Source: VAUL01 sp964603155 (GTDB lineage: Bacteria > Desulfobacterota > Desulfuromonadia > Desulfuromonadales > BM103). From it: a DNA stretch of 64,000 nt. The notes beneath the pieces were generated by a model. The model saw only the letters and a program-made list of their open reading frames with translations. It searched no databases and was not told the DNA's origin. Position numbers and translations under genes: made by a program. This document shows, piece after piece, positions 8,115 to 16,702 of the stretch (positions are counted from its first letter, which is position 1; each line of letters starts with the position of its first letter). Location of the stretch: assembly GCA_964603155.1 (NCBI GenBank), contig CAZRTZ010000003.1, positions 42,117 through 106,116 on the forward strand, read 5' to 3'.

Positions 8115-9053
8115 TCAGAAGCTGTTGCGCAGATTCACCGAAGTGGTAAGGGTTCGAGTCTTTTGACCCAACTCTGCCTCACCGGCTTTCATCGCTGCAA
8201 TCACCCCAGTCGCAGTAATATCGACCCGTTTGACCACGCCACCAGTCGATTTGCCGTAGGCAAAATTGATCGACGTCACACCTCTAGCCAAATTTTGTGT
8301 GACACCGTTAACTATTCGCTCGAGAGTCCCATTGTTGACCCGATAGCGAATTGTGTGCATCGGCAATCCCGTGGCTCCGACGATCACCAATCCATTCGAC
8401 GTTGAGGAGTCAAGCACTGTATTATTGATAACGAAGGTCTTGGTCGCACTGTTGCAGTTACTCAAGGTATTCGCCGCTGCGGGCGTCATTTCGCAGGCAT
8501 CACTGGCACAGCCCAATTCTCGCATCGAAACCGGATTAAAAACTCGCACGGACGCCACCTTGACGGTGTTGCCGCTGCAGAAGTTGTTGAACATATCCTG
8601 ATGGGAAGGGGTGATGGTCCAGTTCCCACTAGATCCGGCGACCCCGTCGATCACCGCGAAAGCATTGCCGGAAACCCGGGTGCGGATGGTCAGGTCGTTA
8701 GTATCCTCGGTAATGTCGTCCCCCTGCCAGAAAATCGGCCCCGCAGCCATGTTGTCGGTAGCGGTATCCCCCTTCCAGTAAGACGGACACGCGGCATTGG
8801 TAACAACCGGATCAAAGGCCGGATCGACCAGAAAACCGGCCATTAACAGATCCTTGGTCATTACATTCAAGGCCAGATTCAAATTTGACTGCACATCGGT
8901 GGCATTCGACTGCATCTTCATCGACTGTTGGGTCGGGATGATGAAACTCATGATCGCCAGCATGACGACACTGAGGATCGCCATGACGACAATCGCTTCG
9001 ATCAGGGTAAAGCCCCGGTTACCGGCATAGCGCATGGAAATTTTCCGGCCCAT
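8115..9053 (-). CDS. pilW: Minor pilin PilW
   Basis: A 312-residue type IV prepilin-like protein. The class III signal is NRG/FTLIEAIVVM with cleavage after Gly14 and Glu at +5 (residue 19). The following helix and the QSNLNLALNVMTKDLLMAGF region match PilW, a minor pilin that joins PilV and PilX in the priming complex below PilY1. Several cysteines could form disulphides. An internal ATG at 9035 is a possible alternative start, since the GGGGGG upstream of 9053 is very close to the ATG. Confidence 0.9.
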   Translation of the reverse strand: MGRKISMRYAGNRGFTLIEAIVVMAILSVVMLAIMSFIIPTQQSMKMQSNATDVQSNLNLALNVMTKDLLMAGFLVDPAFDPVVTNAACPSYWKGDTATDNMAAGPIFWQGDDITEDTNDLTIRTRVSGNAFAVIDGVAGSSGNWTITPSHQDMFNNFCSGNTVKVASVRVFNPVSMRELGCASDACEMTPAAANTLSNCNSATKTFVINNTVLDSSTSNGLVIVGATGLPMHTIRYRVNNGTLERIVNGVTQNLARGVTSINFAYGKSTGGVVKRVDITATGVIAAMKAGEAELGQKTRTLTTSVNLRNSF

Positions 9054-9061
9054 GTCCCCCC

Positions 9062-9490
9062 CTAGAAAGTACGCTTCAGCGTCGCCATGTCGACCAGACG
9101 CTGCCGTTGACCCAAAACGTTCATGACCGCCCCGGCACTGGCAACATGGACCGTAATCTGTGAAAGTCCTTCCACCCCGCCATGGTCGGTCGTGACATCG
9201 TAAGTGACGTTATAAGTGCCGGCACCGGCAATCGTATACGGACTTCCCGTCCAGACCGTCCCATTAGAGGGAGACGTAAAACGCACATCGTCGGAATTGG
9301 CCATGGAAATTTCTTCGATGATTTTCTGTGCCAGTTGGTTCGCCACCATAATGGAATCCCCTTGGGCATTGGATTTCATCGCGCTGATCTGCACCTCGGC
9401 CAGACCAAGCAGACCGATTGCCAGAATCACTATCGCAACCAGTAACTCAACCAGCGAAAAACCTGCCTGGCCATCCGGTTTCTCAATCAT
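9062..9490 (-). CDS. pilV: Minor pilin PilV
   Basis: A 142-residue prepilin-like protein. The start at 9490 is chosen because a perfect GGAGG lies five bases upstream and the leader MIEKPDGQAG is then short, as in the family; the frame stays open upstream to 9733 but encodes an implausible Pro/Arg-rich tail. Cleavage after Gly10 gives FSLVELLVAIVILAIGLLG with Glu at +5. PilV initiates the minor-pilin complex. It is the first gene of the pilV-pilW-pilX-pilY1 operon, with 8 bp to pilW. Confidence 0.92.
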   Translation of the reverse strand: MIEKPDGQAGFSLVELLVAIVILAIGLLGLAEVQISAMKSNAQGDSIMVANQLAQKIIEEISMANSDDVRFTSPSNGTVWTGSPYTIAGAGTYNVTYDVTTDHGGVEGLSQITVHVASAGAVMNVLGQRQRLVDMATLKRTF

Positions 9491-9652
9491 TTTTTCCTCC
9501 ATAAGGGCTGCAGCATGTCGGGAATGGAGCAATTTCCGCACCAGAATGAATCCTGTCAAATTTAGCGCTAACTCGCTTAATTTCAATGGGTCAATAGTTA
9601 GCAATACGCGTTTTTTAGATAGCAGATGTGCAAGAGTTGCGTGGGGGAGAGT

Positions 9653-9690
9653 CCGTGACGGAGAAACCGTGATCCGTGATCCGTGATGCG
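9653..9690. repeat. Short tandem GTGATCC-type repeat
   Basis: Consists of near-tandem heptamers: CCGTGACG, then ACCGTGATCCGTGATCCGTG and GATGCGG. It lies in the gap between mazF and pilV. The same wording recurs at 10382-10416 and 62811-62820. Confidence 0.7.
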
Positions 9691-9729
9691 GAGAAGGTAT
9701 GGGGAGCGAAGGACGAGGGGGAGCGTGGC

Positions 9730-10062
9730 TCAAGAAGAGAGGAGTGTTTCCAGTTTTGCAAGGACTTCCGCCAGAACCGTCGGTTCGACAACGGCCTTTT
9801 TTTCAGCACGCCGCGCCCGCCAATCCAGATTTTTTATATGGTCGGCCAAGACTACTCCCTGTTTGCCGCCAGCTCGCGTAATAACTTCAAAAGGGTAACC
9901 CTTGATAGCTGTCGTCAGTGGGCAGCAGAGCATCAGACCGGTGACCCGATTGTACTGCTGAGGAGAAAGGACCAAAGCCAGGCGGCGTCCGGCCTGTTCG
10001 TGCCCAGCCTGGGGATCGAAATTAAGCCAGACGACATCCCCGCGTTGAGGAACATAAGGCAT
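9730..10062 (-). CDS. mazF: MazF/PemK-family mRNA interferase toxin
   Basis: A 110-residue endoribonuclease of the CcdB/PemK fold. Motifs seen: RGDVVWLNFDPQAGHEQAGRR near the N-terminus, the catalytic-loop arginine, ALVLSPQQYN, and LCCPLTTAIKGYPFEV. The start codon overlaps the antitoxin stop (TAATG at 10064-10060), so the two are translationally coupled. Members cleave specific short mRNA sequences; the target here is unknown. The pair lies upstream of pilV on the same strand but is separated from it by about 240 bp of repeat-containing DNA. Confidence 0.93.
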   Translation of the reverse strand: MPYVPQRGDVVWLNFDPQAGHEQAGRRLALVLSPQQYNRVTGLMLCCPLTTAIKGYPFEVITRAGGKQGVVLADHIKNLDWRARRAEKKAVVEPTVLAEVLAKLETLLSS

Positions 10063-10301
10063 TACCAGATTTCTCCACCAACCGGATGGCCCGTATTGGT
10101 TTCACCATGCTTATTCTCGTTCGTAACTCGTGCCAACAGCTCATCCAGACAGTACCTGCCGCCGACGACGCGCAGTACAATTTCATGATCACGCACGCTG
10201 ATTTCAACCGGCGTATCGAGTCGCACCTCAGCCTCATCGGCCAATGCCTTGGGTAAGCGTACCGCCAGGCTGTTTCCCCACTTCTGCACTTTCGCCAACA
10301 T
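10062..10301 (-). CDS. mazE: MazE/AbrB-fold antitoxin
   Basis: A 79-residue antitoxin with an N-terminal SpoVT/AbrB swapped-hairpin DNA-binding domain (MLAKVQKWGNSLAVRLPKAL) and a polar C-terminal tail that should wrap the toxin. The start at 10301 is supported by a perfect GGAGG five bases upstream and by the family's usual beginning; an in-frame ATG at 10364 would overlap the promoter. It precedes mazF with a one-base overlap, the standard antitoxin-first order. Confidence 0.92.
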   Translation of the reverse strand: MLAKVQKWGNSLAVRLPKALADEAEVRLDTPVEISVRDHEIVLRVVGGRYCLDELLARVTNENKHGETNTGHPVGGEIW

Positions 10302-10335
10302 AAGCACCTCCGTTGAGACCGAAAGGGATAGAGTC

Positions 10336-10364
10336 ACAGTAGCAGCGTATACACAATGTGTCAA
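10336..10364 (-). promoter_or_regulatory. Promoter and probable operator of mazEF
   Basis: Minus strand: TTGACA (10364-10359), 17-bp spacer, TACTGT (10341-10336). An ACACATTGTGT near-palindrome overlaps the -35 box and could be the antitoxin operator. The leader to the mazE ATG is about 30 nt. Confidence 0.65.
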
Positions 10365-10381
10365 CGCTTGGCAGTGAAAAC

Positions 10382-10416
10382 CGTTACGAGTGACGAAAAG
10401 ACCGTGACGCGTGATT
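10382..10416. repeat. Degenerate CGTGACGCGTGAT repeat
   Basis: Near-tandem units CCGTTACGAGTGACG and ACCGTGACGCGTGATTAG lie between the ATPase stop and the mazE promoter. They are related in wording to 9653-9690. Confidence 0.6.
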
Positions 10417-10423
10417 AGAACCT

Positions 10424-11623
10424 TCAGATAAAGTTGAACCAGGGCCTTACCTGGGCCTGCCCACGCTGACTGGCGGATCCCCCACCGTAGACCATCAATC
10501 CCTCACCCGCTGCCGGCGCCCCCAGGTTGCAAAAGAATTTCAAGCCGCCAAAGAGCGATCCATCCAGGGTTTCGCTCGATTTGATCTCGATCGGGAACAG
10601 AGTCGCGCCGAAATCGACCAGCACATCGATCTCATGCCCGGTCCGGTCTCTCCAAAAATGAAGAGGGGGCGTCTCTCCCCGATGGGCAAAGACCTTCAGC
10701 AGCTCCGACACAATGAACGTTTCAAAGATCGCCCCCTTCATGGCGTGGGTCATGATTTCGGCAGGGGAGCGAATCCTCAGCAGGTAGCAGAGCAGACCGC
10801 TGTCGACAAAATACAACTTGGGGGTTTTCATCAGGCGCTTGGAAAAATTGGTGAAATGCGGGGGGAGCAGATGGACGACGAAACCCGCCTGGAGGATCGA
10901 CAGCCAGCTGCGTGCCGTGGTGTGGGAAACGCCGGCGTCCTGGGCCAGAGACGAGAGATTCAGCAACTGCCCGCTTCTGCCGGCACAGAGACGAACAAAC
11001 CGCTGAAAACCGTCAAGGTTGCCGATATTCACAAGTTCCCGCACATCCCGTTCAATGTACGTTCGATAATAAGCCGAATACCAGTCAAGCGGCTCCGGCG
11101 CCCTATCGTGAACCGGTGGATACATCCCCTTGAAGATAATTTCCTCGACGGAAAAACCCGGGGCAGCAGCCAGTGGCCCGAAATTTTTGCCGATACTCCA
11201 GGGATCGGGGCTCTCTCTGCAAAGAAGCTCATCGAGGCTGAACGGATAGAGATTCACCAGTGCCGTACGTCCGGCAAGCGTCTGCGTCACCTTTTCCATC
11301 AAATGGAACTGGTGTGATCCGGTCAGAACGAATCTTCCTGGTTTTTTTTCACGATCGACTATTCCCTGGATGCAGGATAAAAGCACCGGTGCACGCTGGA
11401 CTTCGTCAAGAATGACACCACCGCTAAACCGCCGCAGATAGCCGTTGGGGTCCGCCAGTGCCGCATCGCGCTCATTCGGATCTTCCAGGGACACATACTC
11501 GTGACAGTCGAAAACCATCCGGGCCAATGTGGTTTTCCCCGACTGACGCGGCCCGGTGATAGACAGAACCGGGAAGTGGCGGGAGAGAGATAAAAGCTTT
11601 GGGGCAAGGGTACGTTTTAGCAT
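10424..11623 (-). CDS. AAA-family ATPase with DUF4143 domain
   Basis: A 399-residue protein. The start at 11623 (MLKRTLAPKLLSL) fits the family and lies seven bases below a consensus -10 box; an upstream ATG at 11653 falls within the -35 box. Seen: Walker A GPRQSGKTT, Walker B-like GGVILDEVQRAP, sensor-like VLTGSHQF, and a C-terminal DUF4143 domain with the nuclease-like stretch HEIDVLVDFGATLFPIEIKSS (D/E...K pattern). Members are common accessory genes with no settled function; some resemble AAA-nuclease fusions or toxin-antitoxin-like loci. It probably belongs to the accessory insertion rather than to pilus or glycan synthesis. Confidence 0.88.
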   Translation of the reverse strand: MLKRTLAPKLLSLSRHFPVLSITGPRQSGKTTLARMVFDCHEYVSLEDPNERDAALADPNGYLRRFSGGVILDEVQRAPVLLSCIQGIVDREKKPGRFVLTGSHQFHLMEKVTQTLAGRTALVNLYPFSLDELLCRESPDPWSIGKNFGPLAAAPGFSVEEIIFKGMYPPVHDRAPEPLDWYSAYYRTYIERDVRELVNIGNLDGFQRFVRLCAGRSGQLLNLSSLAQDAGVSHTTARSWLSILQAGFVVHLLPPHFTNFSKRLMKTPKLYFVDSGLLCYLLRIRSPAEIMTHAMKGAIFETFIVSELLKVFAHRGETPPLHFWRDRTGHEIDVLVDFGATLFPIEIKSSETLDGSLFGGLKFFCNLGAPAAGEGLMVYGGGSASQRGQAQVRPWFNFI

Positions 11624-11629
11624 GTCGGC

Positions 11630-11658
11630 ATAATACAAAGGCGCCAGTATCATGTCAA
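11630..11658 (-). promoter_or_regulatory. Consensus sigma-70 promoter of the DUF4143 ATPase
   Basis: Minus strand: TTGACA (11658-11653), 17-bp spacer, TATTAT (11635-11630), then six bases to the ATG at 11623. The predicted start site coincides with the A of the ATG, and there is no ribosome site, so the transcript is probably leaderless. Confidence 0.75.
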
Positions 11659-11696
11659 ATTGAAAGTCTGGGATTCAATTTGACATGATACTGGCG
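11642..11696. repeat. Perfect 23-bp inverted repeat with 9-base loop
   Basis: Arms 11642-11664 and 11674-11696 are exact reverse complements around a 9-base spacer. The right arm encodes the last codons and stop of the heptosyltransferase; the left arm carries the -35 box of the ATPase promoter. No T-tract follows on either strand, so it is not a typical terminator. Confidence 0.92.
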
Positions 11697-12751
11697 GAGA
11701 TCGCCGCGGTCACCTCTTCCACGCCGATCTCCTGCATGCAGCGTCCATTGTGGGGGCAGGGAGGGGTGGTACCGAAACGCGAGCAGTCCGGGCAGTTCGT
11801 CGGGCGCAGGACCAGATGCCGGTCGCCGCGCGGCCCCCACTTGGTCGCGGAGCTTGGCCCGAACAAACTGACCGTGGGACGGCCGAGTCCTGCGGCGATA
11901 TGCAGCACGCCGGAATCACCGCTGACCACCACCGCCGCCCGCCCCAGAACCGCGGCCGTCTCCACCAGGCTGGTCATGCCGACGAGGTTGACAACGTCCG
12001 CCCCGGCGATGCGCCCGGCAACCTCCTCCTCCCCTGCCCCACCGATCAGCACAACCTTGAAACTTTGCTCCGCGCACCACTTTACGACCTCACGGAAGCG
12101 GTCCTCTCCCCAGCGCTTCTCCGGAATGCTCGCCCCCGGGAAAATAATTACCAGTGGAGACGGGTCCTCCGCCGGCATCAGCTTGGCAACAGTCTCCCTG
12201 GCGAGGTCGGGGACAAAAAGCCAAGGCACAGGGGGGAGAGCGGCGCTGATGCCGAGAGGCTCGACCAGGCGCAGAAAGCTGTTGGCCTCGTAGTCCTCGA
12301 GAGCATAGCTGATGGCATGGGTGAACAGCCGGTGGCGCTGATTGGTCGAAAAACCGATCTTGACCGGGGCACGCACCACCCGGGCGACGACGGCGGAGAG
12401 GCGATGCCACTGCTCGCTGTCGATGACCACGTCGTAGCGGTTCCGCAGTACCCGCAGCAACTGACCCGGACGATCATAATGGTAAACGTGGCGGAGGCCT
12501 GGGCAGAGTGCGAAGACCCCGGCATTGCGGCGCTCGGCGAGGATATCGATACTCGCCTCCGGGAAATGTTCCTTCAGGGCCTGGATGGCCGGTACCAACA
12601 GCACAGCGTCGCCGATGCCACCGGGGCGGATGAGGAGGATGGAGCGAGGGGCCATCTCCACCCCATCCATCGCGGACGGACGCGGCAAAAGTCGCACAAG
12701 AGCCGACCCCAGACAGCGATCAGCGAATTTTAGGAGGCGAACGTAAGGCAT
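11675..12751 (-). CDS. Family 9 glycosyltransferase (ADP-heptose:LPS heptosyltransferase-like)
   Basis: A 358-residue GT-B enzyme of the WaaC/WaaF/RfaQ group. Seen: ILLIRPGGIGDAVLL at the N-terminal domain start, IFPGASIPEKRW in the second domain, and the donor-site block VVSGDSGVLHIAAGLGRPTVSLFGP typical of GT9. A cysteine cluster near the C-terminus (NCPDCSRFGTTPPCPHNGRC) is also common in the family. It marks the low-coordinate end of the glycan cluster and probably adds heptose or a related sugar to the LPS core or O-glycan. Its last codons lie within the 23-bp inverted repeat. Confidence 0.9.
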   Translation of the reverse strand: MPYVRLLKFADRCLGSALVRLLPRPSAMDGVEMAPRSILLIRPGGIGDAVLLVPAIQALKEHFPEASIDILAERRNAGVFALCPGLRHVYHYDRPGQLLRVLRNRYDVVIDSEQWHRLSAVVARVVRAPVKIGFSTNQRHRLFTHAISYALEDYEANSFLRLVEPLGISAALPPVPWLFVPDLARETVAKLMPAEDPSPLVIIFPGASIPEKRWGEDRFREVVKWCAEQSFKVVLIGGAGEEEVAGRIAGADVVNLVGMTSLVETAAVLGRAAVVVSGDSGVLHIAAGLGRPTVSLFGPSSATKWGPRGDRHLVLRPTNCPDCSRFGTTPPCPHNGRCMQEIGVEEVTAAISASIMSN

Positions 12752-12960
12752 GGCCGGCGAAAGTCATCGTAACCTTAACAAGCGGTCGGAAACGAATAGA
12801 GAAAACGAATCATTTATGCTATGCCTTGAGAAGGCACGAATTCCTGCGGCCATTTTGCTATCGACCTGCGGGAAATAATGCCAGAAAACCTGGCCGGCAA
12901 CACGGGCACCACCCCTTAGCCGCAATTCCCAATCGGATTCATTTCCCAGAGAAGTTTGTA

Positions 12961-13800
12961 ATGGCTTGCTACAACTGCCGAACCACAGACAGTGCCTATT
13001 ATGCTGAAGAAAACGGGTACACGCTCATAAAATGCGCCGGGTGCGGTCTGGTCTACCTTAAAAATCCGCCGGGGTTAAGCGAGATCACTCAGGCACATGT
13101 CCAAGGTTTGCATCATGGAGAAAAAACCATTCAGACAACCGGGAAATACAACCCTGCTGCGATCAAACGATATCGGCGAGTTTTAAGGGATCTTTTCCCC
13201 GCCGGGTTTTACGACAACTGCAGTTGGCTCGATATCGGCTGTGGCCACGGTGAGTTTATCGAAGCACTAACCCAGGCCGGTCCGAACTCGCTTCATATCG
13301 TTGGTTCCGAGCCAAACATTCACAAGCAGCACTCTGCCTCTGCACGCGGACTTGACGTCAGTTTTATCGACCTGGACTCTCACGAGAGATTCTACAATGG
13401 TGTTTCCCTGCTGAACGTCTACTCCCACCTTCCCGATCCTCCGGCATTCCTGGCAAAAATAAGGAATATCCTCGCACCGGACGGAGAACTGCTCCTGGAA
13501 ACCGGGGACACTGCTCGATTTTCTGCCGCGGATCACTACCGCCCGTTTTACCTGCCGGACCACATTAGCTTCGCCTCGGAAGAAATCGTCACAGACATCT
13601 TGCGCAGGGTCGGGTTCGAAATCGTTGCCGTGAGAAAATATCCTCACCCCGATGTCGAGTTGTCCCCGGTCAGGCTCGGCAAGGAACTTATTAAAGTTTT
13701 CCTGCCCCACATGAAATCAAGACTGACGACCTTATTTTCCGACGCATGTAAATACTCTGCGACCGATATGTATATCAGGGCCAGAAAAATCAGCGCTTAA
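12961..13800 (+). CDS. Class I SAM-dependent methyltransferase with N-terminal zinc-ribbon
   Basis: A 279-residue protein on the plus strand, opposite most neighbours. The start at 12961 (MACYNCRTTD) is preferred; the frame is open upstream to 12826 but that stretch looks non-coding. Residues C3/C6 and C25/C28 form a zinc-ribbon-like pair (CYNC, CAGCGLVY). The methyltransferase motif I is WLDIGCGHGEFIEAL. Similar proteins methylate sugars or lipid-linked glycans in polysaccharide clusters. It overlaps the convergent GT2 gene by 4 bp at its 3' end. Confidence 0.85.
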   Translation: MACYNCRTTDSAYYAEENGYTLIKCAGCGLVYLKNPPGLSEITQAHVQGLHHGEKTIQTTGKYNPAAIKRYRRVLRDLFPAGFYDNCSWLDIGCGHGEFIEALTQAGPNSLHIVGSEPNIHKQHSASARGLDVSFIDLDSHERFYNGVSLLNVYSHLPDPPAFLAKIRNILAPDGELLLETGDTARFSAADHYRPFYLPDHISFASEEIVTDILRRVGFEIVAVRKYPHPDVELSPVRLGKELIKVFLPHMKSRLTTLFSDACKYSATDMYIRARKISA

Positions 13801-14540
13801 AGCCCGGAGAAGATCACCGGCCTTATCAGGCCAAGTTTGCTTAGGCGAAATTGAAACGAGACTTTGAGAACACCCAACCCGTATACTATGCTGCGCTGAA
13901 GGTTGATTGACGATGCTTCCGGGAAATATTTGGTCGGGCAGGATATTTCGCCGATGCTGAAGCCACGATAGATCGCCTGGGCAAGCATCTGGTTGTCAAA
14001 GATAAAATCATCGGAATTGCGCTCCAACGGCAGGGTTTCGAGAACCTCACGAGAAAACGCCCGGTAGCCGGTGTGGTATTCTGAAAGTTTTTTGCGTAGA
14101 AGCAGATTCTGCACAAGGGTCAGAAAACGGTTAGAGACATATTTATAAAATGGCATTCCCCCTTGGAGCGCCCCCTCGGATAAGATACGTGAACCAAGCA
14201 CGACATCATACTGCCCCACAGCGATGAGCGACCCCATTGCTACGAGCAACTTCGGCGTGTACTGGTAATCGGGGTGCAGCATAATTACAATATCGGCACC
14301 CCGCTCCAGTGCCTGCCGATAGCAAGTTTTCTGGTTGCCTCCATAGCCGAGGTTCTGTGGGTGAACGACCGTGTGAATCCCCAGGGAGCGTGAGAGCAAA
14401 GCCGTATTATCAACACTGGCGTCATCAACGAGAACAACATCGTCAATGTACTCTCGTGGGATTTCTTCGAGCGTCTGCCTGATAGTTTTTTCAGCGTTAT
14501 AGGCCGGCATGACCACGCAGATTTTCTTGCCATGAATCAT
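13797..14540 (-). CDS. Family 2 glycosyltransferase, DPM/DPG-synthase-like
   Basis: A 247-residue GT-A enzyme. VVMPAYNAEKTI and VVLVDDASVDNT form the nucleotide-sugar site, and MLHPDYQYTP replaces the usual DxD block in the manner of the dolichyl- or polyprenyl-phosphate glycosyltransferase subgroup. HTGYRAFSREVL is also typical. It has no long C-terminal membrane segment, unlike GtrB-like proteins. It may load a sugar onto a lipid carrier for the neighbouring membrane TPR glycosyltransferase at 14747, which is divergently oriented. Confidence 0.85.
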   Translation of the reverse strand: MIHGKKICVVMPAYNAEKTIRQTLEEIPREYIDDVVLVDDASVDNTALLSRSLGIHTVVHPQNLGYGGNQKTCYRQALERGADIVIMLHPDYQYTPKLLVAMGSLIAVGQYDVVLGSRILSEGALQGGMPFYKYVSNRFLTLVQNLLLRKKLSEYHTGYRAFSREVLETLPLERNSDDFIFDNQMLAQAIYRGFSIGEISCPTKYFPEASSINLQRSIVYGLGVLKVSFQFRLSKLGLIRPVIFSGL

Positions 14541-14746
14541 TTATACTCTCCACCGATTAGTAGTTTTTTGCGAGGACGATAGGACTGACTCCCACAGAGC
14601 AGGCAGCGACTGGCAAATGTCATAGATTTTTGCACCGGAGTGAAATCGTTTCGATTGAGCGTACTGATTTATATTGCCGTCAAAACACCTTAGCCCCATG
14701 ATTCACCGTGATATTTCGATTGAAGCATAAAGCCAGGAATCAATAT

Positions 14747-16702
14747 ATGCGCGCCGTAATATTTTCAGCCATTACCATATTCGTCGCCACTTTGGCCGTG
14801 TATTGGCAAGTAGAGAATTACGACTTTGTAAATTACGATGACCATGCATATGTCGTAGACAACGGACACATAGCAACTGGCCTGACCACGGACAATATAA
14901 TCTGGGCTTTTACTTCAGTCCATTCAGCAAACTGGCACCCTGTAACCTGGATATCCCATATGGCAGATATCCAGATTTACGGCATGCACCCTGGCGGGCA
15001 CCATCTTACCAGTGTTTTCATTCATACGGCATCAGCTATTTTACTGTTTATCCTGCTAGTTCGGCTGACCAAGTCACCATGGAGAAGTACGTTCGTCGCA
15101 TTGCTATTTGCACTTCACCCGCTGCACATTGAGTCCGTTGCCTGGGTGGCCGAACGGAAAGATGTTTTAAGCGCATTTTTCTGCTTTCTGACGCTATTGC
15201 TTTATTCAGAATATGTAGCGAGGCAAAATCGCACATACTATCTCTTTGCCTTCGTCGCCTTCCTTTTGGGGCTCATGTCCAAGCCAATGTTAGTAACTCT
15301 CCCTTTGATCATGTTACTCATTGACCATTGGCCATTAAACCGGTTTAAAAAAAAACAACCGTCGATCGAAGGTTGGCAACGGGCGAGTACTCTCCCTACA
15401 TACATTCCTCTTTTGAAGGAAAAAATACCTTTCTTTGTTTGTTCGCTAGGCTCCGGACTGGTTACCATTTATGCTCAGCAAGGAGCCATTCAGAAAATTG
15501 ACGCGCTCCCACTATGGCCGAGGCTCGCCAACGCCACAGTCACTTACCTGAAATACATCGGTAAGATGCTCTGGCCGACAGACCTAGCTGTATTTTACCC
15601 ATTTTTCTTCAATATCCCCACCTGGCAGGTCGCCGGTGCTGCCCTGCTCCTGCTTTCGATTAGCGTGGGTGTCATCCGCCTTGGCAAACGTGAACCCTAT
15701 CTTGTTACCGGCTGGTTCTGGTATCTGCTCTCCCTTTTGCCAGTCATAGGCATCCTTCAAGTCGGCGCTCAGTCCATGGCCGACCGATACACGTATATTC
15801 CGCTGACCGGGCTTTTCATCATTGCCGCATGGGGCATCCCGCTCCTTATAAAAGGCATTCCATACTCCAGAGTCATTCTGATGTCACTGGCTTTTGCTTC
15901 AATTTCAGCAGCGGCGATATCGACGTATCAGCAGTTGAAATACTGGCAAGATAGCATCACTCTCTTCGAAAGGGCAATCCTTGTTACGTCTAAAAATGCT
16001 CTTGCCCATAACAACCTTGCTTCAGCCATGGAAAATAAAGGTGATTTCGACGCCGCTGTAGAAAACTATCTCAAAGCTATTGATATAAACCCGAACTATA
16101 TAGATGCCTATTACAATCTTGGCAACGCCCTCGTCAGAAATGGCTATGCAAGTGACGCAATAGAACTATATCGCAACGTAATCGCATTAAATGATAGGTA
16201 CGCCAGAGCATACACAAATCTTGGGGTTGCCCTATCTGAAACAGGAGATATAGATCAGGCGATTAATGCATATCGTAAAGCTATAGAGATAGACCCAAGA
16301 GACTTCCTAGCACACAACAATCTCGGTTTTTCCTACGAAAAAACGGGTCTGATCGACAAGTCCATCCATGAATATAAAAAGGCCTTAGAACTTAGCCCCT
16401 CTTACGTAAACGCCCATATTAATCTGGGTAATCTTTATTTAAGAACCGGCCAGATCGACAACGCTATCGATACATATAAAAAAGCCACCGGCATCGCCCC
16501 GGGCGATTACGAGGCCCACAACAATTTAGGCGTCGCCCTTCTCAAGAAGGGCCATGCCACTGAAGCAATCGCCGAATTCGAGAAGGCCATCCGTATCGAC
16601 GGAACCGAACCCGCCGCCATCGACAATCTCAAGGACGCCTACATCCTCCAGAAAAAAACCGGTACGGGTCAACCGCCTAGTCCCGTCCGCCCCTCTCGCT
16701 AA
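14747..16702 (+). CDS. Multi-pass membrane TMTC-like protein with C-terminal TPR repeats
   Basis: A 651-residue protein on the plus strand. Residues 1-400 hold about ten hydrophobic segments; the first loop carries an acidic NYDDHAYV motif, as in lipid-phosphate-sugar-dependent (GT-C) glycosyltransferases, and the conserved block ALHPLHIESVAWVAERKDV follows. Residues about 420-630 form at least six TPR units (for example AHNNLGFSYEKTGLIDKSIHEY). The start at 14747 is preferred over GTG at 14708 because the paralogue at 58195-59901 begins at the same point. It probably transfers a sugar from a polyprenyl-phosphate donor to a protein or glycan at the periplasmic face; the acceptor is unknown. 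Confidence 0.82.
   Translation: MRAVIFSAITIFVATLAVYWQVENYDFVNYDDHAYVVDNGHIATGLTTDNIIWAFTSVHSANWHPVTWISHMADIQIYGMHPGGHHLTSVFIHTASAILLFILLVRLTKSPWRSTFVALLFALHPLHIESVAWVAERKDVLSAFFCFLTLLLYSEYVARQNRTYYLFAFVAFLLGLMSKPMLVTLPLIMLLIDHWPLNRFKKKQPSIEGWQRASTLPTYIPLLKEKIPFFVCSLGSGLVTIYAQQGAIQKIDALPLWPRLANATVTYLKYIGKMLWPTDLAVFYPFFFNIPTWQVAGAALLLLSISVGVIRLGKREPYLVTGWFWYLLSLLPVIGILQVGAQSMADRYTYIPLTGLFIIAAWGIPLLIKGIPYSRVILMSLAFASISAAAISTYQQLKYWQDSITLFERAILVTSKNALAHNNLASAMENKGDFDAAVENYLKAIDINPNYIDAYYNLGNALVRNGYASDAIELYRNVIALNDRYARAYTNLGVALSETGDIDQAINAYRKAIEIDPRDFLAHNNLGFSYEKTGLIDKSIHEYKKALELSPSYVNAHINLGNLYLRTGQIDNAIDTYKKATGIAPGDYEAHNNLGVALLKKGHATEAIAEFEKAIRIDGTEPAAIDNLKDAYILQKKTGTGQPPSPVRPSR

Noticed and set aside
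9491..9733. N-terminal extension of PilV to 9733
   Set aside because: The extension is Pro/Arg-rich, overlaps repeat-like DNA, and would displace the class III leader from the N-terminus. A perfect GGAGG supports the start at 9490.
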